From the NCBI GenBank assembly GCA_964017045.1, contig OZ024802.1, positions 13,714,435 through 13,778,434 of the forward strand: 64,000 bases of DNA, in the 5' to 3' direction. Positions 57,716 to 64,000 of this stretch are shown piece by piece. This stretch comes from Omphiscola glabra. Its lineage: Eukaryota; Mollusca; Gastropoda; Lymnaeidae. The notes under the pieces were generated by a model. That model saw only the letters and a program-made list of their open reading frames with translations. It searched no databases and had not been told where the DNA came from. Each line of letters begins with the position of its first letter. Position 1 is the first letter of the stretch. The position numbers and the translations under genes are program-made.

Positions 57716-58603
57716 AAATAATCTCAATGAGATGAAACAACCAACTCTATCTTGCAGCTACTGCACAACGTTTGAACAATCCAATGAAGGTGAGTCTCGG
57801 CGTCTGTCACACTACCGTTCCTAGTTCAGATGTCCTATAAGCATCACCTGTATGACGACAATTCGGAATTTGGCAAAAAAAACGCAATGTTTGATCAGAC
57901 CCAGGGCTTCTCAAACTGGAAGTTGAACAGTGTGTAAATATTATATTGAAATTTTATAGAAAACATACTAGTATAAAATATTTGTAAAGAATGTCAAAGT
58001 AAAAATAAATAAGTATGTATCAAAAGATTTAAGTTCCCTTTAGTAAATAGGTAGGAAGATGCTGCACGGAAAGAGAGGAAAATAATGTTCAAGAACAAAA
58101 ACTAAATAAATGTGTCGACTGAACTGACTGAACTGTCTTCATAGGAGGATAAAAATGACTTGTGCATTGAGGCCACTTCTTTTGGGTAACTATAGAAACC
58201 ATTCACAAACTTGCACAACTTCCAAAAAAATGTCTCAAAGACATCCGAGGCAACATAGTGTGCCAGCATGGCTGTAGAAGAGTGGGGGACTGCTGTAAAA
58301 GAGTGTGGGGGGGTCACATAGCTGATAGAAAAGTGGGGGAACATGCCATGTAGAAGAGGGGCGGGGCAAAAATAACTATTAGAAGAGTGGGGCAATAATT
58401 TTAATAAGTTATTTTTAAAAATCGAATAAAAATTATATTATATTTAAAAAAATTAATTTTGACCCCGGAGCAGTAATACATTTTACCAGCTCTAACTACA
58501 CCACAACAACAACTCCGGGCAAAAGATCCAGCTCCAGAGCCCCGAGCTCCAGCTCCAGAGCCCCGCTCCAAATCCCTGGTTCTATCTACTCCTTCCTCTA
58601 GTT
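57716..58603. other. Gene-free stretch with short purine-rich repeats
   Basis: At 58270-58395 AGAAGAGTGGGG-like words recur, and at 58530-58570 GAGCTCCAGCTCCAGAGCCCC is partly duplicated. A minus-strand frame through 58102-58395 shows no recognised domain. No gene is called. Confidence 0.3.
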
Positions 58604-58806
58604 TAGTGGTCGGCGAACTCATGAGTCAAAAAGCCAAAAACAGCAGCAGAACGATTATAATTTTGTTGAGAGAATTCTTTTTTTCAAGAACCTGTCAAGA
58701 AACATGTTTTTCAGAGTCAAAACCGATTTGCGGCCGACTGGCCGAGCCGCACTCATGTCGTTAAAGAGCCGCATGCGGCTCGCGAGCCGCGTATTGCCAA
58801 CACTAT
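58604..58806. mobile_element. hAT-like MITE (about 200 bp)
   Basis: The left end TAGTGGTCGGCGAACTC and the right end, read inward, TAGTGTTGGCAATACGCGGC are imperfect inverted termini. Next to the right end GAGCCGCATGCGGCTCGCGA is the GC-rich palindromic signature of a widespread hAT MITE group. The flanks CTCTAGTT and ATCTAGTG match at 6 of 8 positions, again with a CTAG centre. Confidence 0.65.
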
Positions 58807-59205
58807 ATCTAGTGTGACCTACTCAATCAATGCCCTCATTGATTCACAACATACCCTCTCATCTATTACAATCGAATTCTTCATCATTCAAATCAGTGTT
58901 ACCCAACCATTTTTACACTCCATAACACTTTACGAATTTATAAATTAGTTTCGCAACCCTTTATAAATTGTTACACTCATACTTCTTATGTATTTATTGA
59001 ATTGAAAGAGAATTGTAGAGCTAGACAACAAAAGTCTGATTTATTACATAAAAGTACATATTAATAAAAAAAATGTTTGAAAATATATACATATTTATAT
59101 CATAATTTAAAGCAAATGGTGTTTCCGTTCTTAAAGTCCCCTTTCCTCGCACCCCCCCCCCCCTAAAAGCCCTATCGTACCCTCTGCAAAGCAAAAGTAA
59201 AAGGG

Positions 59206-59378
59206 TTAAAAAAAACCAATGCTGCAATGTGACATATTATAAAACCAATGCTGTAATGTGACATATTATAAAACCAATGCTGCAATGTGACATATTATAA
59301 ACCAATGCTGCAATGTGACATATTATAAAACCAATGCTGCAATGTGACATATTATAAAACCAATGCTGTAATGTGACA
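59206..59378. repeat. 29-bp minisatellite, about 6 copies
   Basis: AAACCAATGCTGCAATGTGA plus CATATTATA repeats six times with single-base changes (GCTGTAATG in two copies). Confidence 0.92.
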
Positions 59379-60838
59379 AGGTAAATGAAACCCAGATTAT
59401 TATGTGCCTAAAGGTAAGCTAATTCCTTTATAATAGTTTACTCTTCTTTTTATTTTAAAACAAAATTGAAAAGAAAATAAATACTCTCATTAAGCCAGGT
59501 GCACCACACAACGAATGAGAACCCTTTTGCGTAATACGGTTATTGTAACAAAGATGCTGCTAATCCACATAATGACACGGGTGCACCATGGACTGGGCTG
59601 TAACTGAATGCGCACACCAAGCAAAGACTCTGTAAATACAGTCAGTAATGACTTCTGTAGACCGGGCATAGACTGTGTAAATATTGCCTTTAACGACTTG
59701 TGTGGACCAAGGGCTCATGTGTTGTAAAAACGGGGATTCTCACATTGTATCTTGCTGAAAGGGTCGCGTTAGTGCTGACCTTAGGCACGGGCACAACTGG
59801 GTAGTTTCCCAGACAGTGGTTCTGATTTATGTTGTTTTGGGGTTGGGGTGGAGTGGTCAGTGCCAGTTGCCAGAGGCGTAGCTAAGGGGGGGCAGATGGG
59901 ACATACCTCACTCTGGAGGGGGGGGGGGAGAAAAAAATGGGATGTGATGGTACATTCTAGAGAGCAACGGTAGAGATCCTTATAGCTAAAAAAATATACC
60001 TGTCACTTAACCTTAGAACCATCGTGTGCGCCCAGCAACCCCAGCAACCCATACGTCTGCAGGGTGCCTCGGATATTTCAAGGGTTGAAATATGGTATAT
60101 TTTCTTAATTATCATCTTTAAAGGCAGGGTGGGGGTGGGGCAAAATGGAAAAGTGCTTGACCTACTTGTGTTATGCAAAAAAAAAAAATGATATTACTAA
60201 AAATAATGTAAATAAAAAAATAAAAGACGCATTACTTTTTAGAGGATAGCTTCTTAATTAATAATATAATTTTTTTTAAAAATAATAATAAAAAGGATTA
60301 CACCACTAAAAAGCACTGCAAACATTATTTTTATATGCTGAACGCAAATGGAAAAAAAACAACAACTTACTTATGATAATTAGACGACCTTTTCTAAATA
60401 GGTCCAAATTTTAACAGTCAAAATGAAATAAAACTGGTCATTTTTATAAATCGTATATCAACGGCATAACTATTTTAAGAAGACATGATTCATTGAAAAA
60501 TACTTTATATATTTATTATTTTGTGATTTTATCTAAGGGAAATCGTATGCAAATAAAGTATACATTTCCCAAAATTCAGTAGATTGAAATTTTTTTTTTG
60601 GAATTTTAAACTACTATAATTTTCTTCAGATAAATTACAAATTGCCTCTACGCTATGCTTAAAAATAGTTAAAATTAAATCCACAGAATATAGTTCAAGT
60701 TGACGAAATAGTGCCAAAACTAGTACCAAAAAATGAAATTGGCATGATAATTGAAATGCTAGTTCAATTTTGTTTTTCTTATCTTTTAACTGGATTCTCA
60801 TCTAAAATAAAAATAAATAATTTATTTTTAATGAGTGC
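59379..60838. other. Gene-free stretch
   Basis: AT-rich, with a G-run patch around 59885-59930. No exon, RNA gene or transposon end was recognised. Confidence 0.3.
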
Positions 60839-60848
60839 AAATAGATGG

Positions 60849-61149
60849 CAATTGGGCAATACGATGACCTCCTGACGTCTGTTAAAACGCGCAAACTTGA
60901 GTGGTATGGCCACGTGACCAGAAAACAAGGGCTCGCCAAAGAGGTCTTGCAGGGCACTTATAGAGGAGGGAGAAGAAGAGGAAGACAAAGAAAAAGATGG
61001 GAAGATAATATCAAAGAATGGACGGGATTACAACTAGGCGATGCTATGCGTAGGGCAGAAGACCGAGAGGAATGGAGAAGAATAGTGTACATGTCATCTG
61101 TGGCGCCCCAACGGTCGAAGGACTACGGGACCTGATGATGATGATGATG
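60849..61149 (+). mobile_element. 5'-truncated LINE copy with a perfect 10-bp target duplication
   Basis: The fragment encodes the C-terminus of a non-LTR ORF2: DDLLTSVKTRKLEWYGHVTR, GLAKEVLQGTYRGGRRRGRQ, KRWEDNIKEWTGLQL and REEWRRIVYMSSVAPQRS, a well-known tail in animal non-LTR elements, here undamaged to its stop. The 3' end is a (TGA)n run. AAATAGATGG occurs at 60839-60848 and again at 61150-61159, the target-site duplication. The intact frame and duplication indicate a fairly recent insertion. Confidence 0.85.
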
Positions 61150-61399
61150 AAATAGATGGGGCAGTTTGCTTATTATTTATCATAAAAAATATAGGCTTAG
61201 TATTTAAAGAAATAAAAAAACAAATCTGTTTTTTCAGAAAACTTTGTAACAAAAGTAGCAGATCTGAAGAAAAAATAACACTTTCGATTGAATAATAATT
61301 GATGAAACGTGCACAATTTTACGTAACTGCGATGTCTTTTTTCCTGATTAGGCTTTTAAATTTTACTTCAAGTCACTTCCTTTTCATTCTTCTTTTTTC

Positions 61400-61610
61400 T
61401 TTACCTTGTTTCTGTCTAGTTTTCTATTTTTTAGGTAGGATTTATCTCTCTATATATATTATGTAAATTCGATTAATACTTATTTGTATGTCTTGTACTG
61501 ATGAAGGCAAGTGCCGAAACGTTTAATTATTTGTAATGAAAAATTATTGTTAAAGCTCAATATATATAGTTATATCAACACAGATTGTTCGTGTCTTTTT
61601 AAACTATTTG
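61400..61610 (+). mobile_element. Repeat with hammerhead-like core, copy 2
   Basis: CTGATGA at 61498-61504 is followed by a GGC-AAGT-GCC mini-hairpin (506-515 of this block, i.e. 61506-61515) and GAAAC at 61516-61520, the arrangement of the conserved core of a hammerhead ribozyme. Clear stems I and III were not found by eye, and the A at 61505 would mispair in stem II. Copy 1 at 53377 has CCGATGA. Confidence 0.4.
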
Positions 61611-62555
61611 TATGCGCCCTTTAAATTCTAAATTAGACCCCCCAAAAAAGCATGATGTCATCATACAATTTATAATTAACACATATCCCTACTTTAAAAG
61701 TCATGGTTTTACCATGAACTTTAATTTGAAAACATATTGCACATGTTTGATACTTGACTAAATATTATCAAAATTGTAGACCTTTACTTTATAGGTATGT
61801 AAATATATTTTTTAATACAGTATCATTAAATTATTTAAACTTGTTAAGTTACAACCAAAAAAATATTTTTTTAAATCAATAAAAATAGCGAAATTTGTGA
61901 AAACAGGAAGTAAGACTGGGTCGGCCGGTACGAAATTTATACCTGAATACAATGACAAGATGGATCATCAAATATATCGAGCCTAGCGATATTTTACGGA
62001 TTCCACTAATTGTATTCGGTTATGCTATCACGTAGCCTATATTATATATATTTTTTATAAGAGCAGAGGAAAGCAGGTTTTCCCAAGTTTTTTCGATTTT
62101 CAAATAAATACCGTAAAACTCTTTCAACCGACCCCCCCCCCCCCCCCCAAAAAAAAATCAACACAAAATGAAGAAACCAAATAACAAACAAACAACAAAA
62201 CAAACATTAAAAGGGCACATTTTTCTACAACTAGTACCCCTTACCCCATTCCAAAAAATATTATATATTTTTTTAAAAGTCCATTTTCGTATCAAACAAC
62301 TTTTACTTTTTTGAACAGCAATGTATATACATGTATATGTATAATACTACGGCCTGCCAAAACGATGAGGGCCGCAGTGCGTGCACTTCCCATTCACTTA
62401 AGTTACTTGACAAAACATGCATTCAAGTAACGCTCTTTTAGATTCTCTATTAGCGATACCCCCCCCCCTCGCCCCCCCCCCCTAATTCGCAACCGTACAC
62501 ATTTTCCACGCCCCTGAACTATATTAATATTTGAATGCCCCACCCTTTTAGTACC
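61611..62555. other. Gene-free stretch with poly-C tracts
   Basis: No exon or element end was recognised. C runs at 62132-62149 and 62460-62482 are likely polymorphic. Confidence 0.3.
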
Positions 62556-63050
62556 ACAGAGTCACCTTGGGTCAAACATAGTTACCTTTGATCTTACCCG
62601 GGTAAGTGGGTCTAAAGTAGTTACCTTTGATCTAACCCGGGTACCTTGAGTCTAACATGGTTACCTTTGATCTAACCAAGGTACCTTGGGTCAAACATAG
62701 TTACCTTTGATCTGACACGGGTACCTTGGATCTAACATAGTTACCTTTGATCTAACACAGGTACCTTGGGTCTAACATAGTTACCTTTGATCTAACCAAG
62801 GTACCTTGGGTCAAACATAGTTACCTTTGGATCTAACCCGGGTACCTTGGGTCTAACCTAGTTACCTTTGGATCTAACCCGGGTACCTTGGGTCAAACAT
62901 AGTTACCTTTGGATCTAACCCGAGTACCTTGGCTCAAACATAGTTACCTTTGCATCTAACCCGGGTACCTTGGCTCAAACATAGTTACCTTTGGATCTAA
63001 CCCGAGTACCTTGGGTCTAACCTAGTTACCTCAGGTGAAACCTAAATACT
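62556..63050. repeat. About 40-bp minisatellite, about 12 copies
   Basis: The unit contains ACATAGTTACCTTTGATCTA and CCCGGGTACCTTGGGTC, at 39 to 41 bp spacing with insertions of one G. The array is interrupted near 63030-63190 and resumes briefly. Confidence 0.9.
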
Positions 63051-63190
63051 CTGTGTTAAACGTAGTTAAATCATTTAGGAAACATTTAAAAGACTTTTTT
63101 GTTTAAATAGATTTGAGTAAACCAGAGCGCATTGAGCATGCTAAAGTAGCATGGATACCACCGGTATAGAAGTATCCAATCAATCAATCA
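63050..63190 (+). mobile_element. LINE 3' tail inside the 40-bp minisatellite
   Basis: AAATCATTTAGGAAACATTT and the following bases can encode KSFRKHLKDFFV and stop, like the end of an L2/CR1-type ORF2. It is followed by GAGCGCATTGAGCATGC, a small hairpin, GGTATAGAAGTATCC and an (ATCA)n tail. Only the last 140 bp of the element are present. Confidence 0.65.
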
Positions 63191-63230
63191 AACCTTGGGT
63201 CAAACCTAGTTACCTTTACAACTGGAACAA
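63191..63230. repeat. Resumed unit of the 40-bp minisatellite
   Basis: ACCTTGGGTCAAACCTAGTT directly follows the (ATCA)n tail, so the retroelement split the array. Confidence 0.75.
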
Positions 63231-63900
63231 ATGACCAATATTAAACACGGTAACTGTTTCACATGGCAGCTATAATACGGAAAACATCCCTTTTTTTTTA
63301 AAAAACGCTTTTATTTAGCTTTCGATTTCGTCTGTCTTGACCTTTGAGTGACCTCTGCGGTTCCATTCTTGCATCTCAAATTTAACACACGTCATGATCT
63401 CCAATTGAGCTGTTACTTTGTAGACGTTGAATAAAAAGAATAAAATAATGTAAAAAAAAAAATGCTTTCCCTCAAAAATCTACTAAAAAAGTATCAAATA
63501 AATGTCCCCCAAAACGTCAGAGTATTTACGGCCATAACTATATTTAAAAAAAGCGTGGGGCCGCCCATGAAATACAATTTATTTCGTATGACTTTTTCTT
63601 AGGTGTCGCTGTCCGTTTGTTAGTATGTTGTGGTCTAATCTTGCATCTCAGTTTTGACCCACTTCCTGATCTCCCATTGAGCTGATAGAAACAACATTGA
63701 GTTTATGGACGTCCAACATTAAAAAAAGATATTTTTAACATTTTTTAGTCATTTGACTGTAACAAGCCTGAAGTCTTGGGGGACATTTATTTTATACTTT
63801 TTAGGACATTTTTGGAAGAGCGTGTTTTTTTTTTAAATGTGTTTTTTTGGTGGTGTTTTTTGTGGTGTTTTTTTTGTGACGGGAATCCGCAGGTTTTAAA
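63231..63900. other. Gene-free stretch
   Basis: No exon was recognised. Two diverged copies of a segment around GTCTGTCTTGACCTTTGAGT/GACCCACTTCCTGATCTCCC (about 63330-63430 and 63605-63720) suggest an old internal duplication. Confidence 0.3.
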
Positions 63901-63903
63901 ATG

Positions 63904-64000
63904 TGGTAACAGTCACCTTACAAGCACCGATGGTAACAGTCACCTTACAAGCACCGATGGTAACAGTCACCTTACAAGCACCGATGGTAACAGTCACCTT
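63904..64000. repeat. 27-bp minisatellite running off the right edge
   Basis: GGTAACAGTCACCTTACAAG plus CACCGAT repeats every 27 bp without change for at least 3.5 units and continues past the window end. Confidence 0.93.

Noticed and set aside
1..64000. tRNA, rRNA, riboswitch or operon features
   Set aside because: No tRNA arm patterns, rRNA words or bacterial-type gene spacing were seen by eye; a covariance-model scan was not possible here.

Overview
The window is animal nuclear DNA, very AT-rich, with small spliced exons (GT-AG boundaries, one GC-AG), long introns, many transposon remnants and an unusual density of minisatellites. Nothing prokaryotic was seen, and no rRNA or tRNA gene was recognised by eye. 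A mollusc, probably a heterobranch gastropod, fits best. That is inference from the gene set (invertebrate-like TBC1D7, SHOC2, an animal DUF547 protein and a Ly6/uPAR protein) and from a SPIN-like hAT element; SPIN has been reported from a pond snail. No marker gene settles the taxon.

Four protein-coding genes could be rebuilt exon by exon with consistent splice phases. (1) A 5' part of TBC1D7 on the minus strand (exons between 1213 and 4619; the C-terminal exons lie off the left edge). (2) A divergently oriented DUF547-domain gene on the plus strand (six coding exons, 6747-13358, 278 aa). (3) A complete SHOC2 leucine-rich-repeat scaffold gene on the minus strand (16 coding exons, 35002 down to 22155, 610 aa), convergent with the DUF547 gene across about 8.8 kb of gene-free DNA. 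(4) A three-exon Ly6/uPAR three-finger, probably GPI-anchored protein on the minus strand (54118 down to 48130, 157 aa).

The rest is mobile and repetitive DNA. DNA transposons include a 3.5-kb Kolobok-like TTAA element with a broken transposase inside a SHOC2 intron, two short TTAA-flanked piggyBac-like MITEs, a SPIN-like hAT MITE and other hAT scraps, a foldback element and a pair of related 1.8- and 2.2-kb elements. Several 5'-truncated LINE 3' ends occur; two sit inside minisatellite arrays and one has a perfect 10-bp target duplication. From about 50 kb to the right edge tandem arrays dominate: a 67-bp array made from an exon-intron boundary of the Ly6 gene, a decamer array, and 33-, 23-, 16-, 28/25/24-, 29-, about 40- and 27-bp arrays.

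The genes do not form an operon-like unit. TBC1D7 (TSC complex) and SHOC2 (RAF phosphatase scaffold) both act in growth signalling, but their closeness here is not evidence of a functional link. The most unusual signal is the Ly6 exon-derived array of repeated 5' splice sites. Next are the triplicated antisense coding motif in the Kolobok element, the SPIN-like element, the nested LINE/minisatellite structures and a hammerhead-like core in a two-copy repeat.
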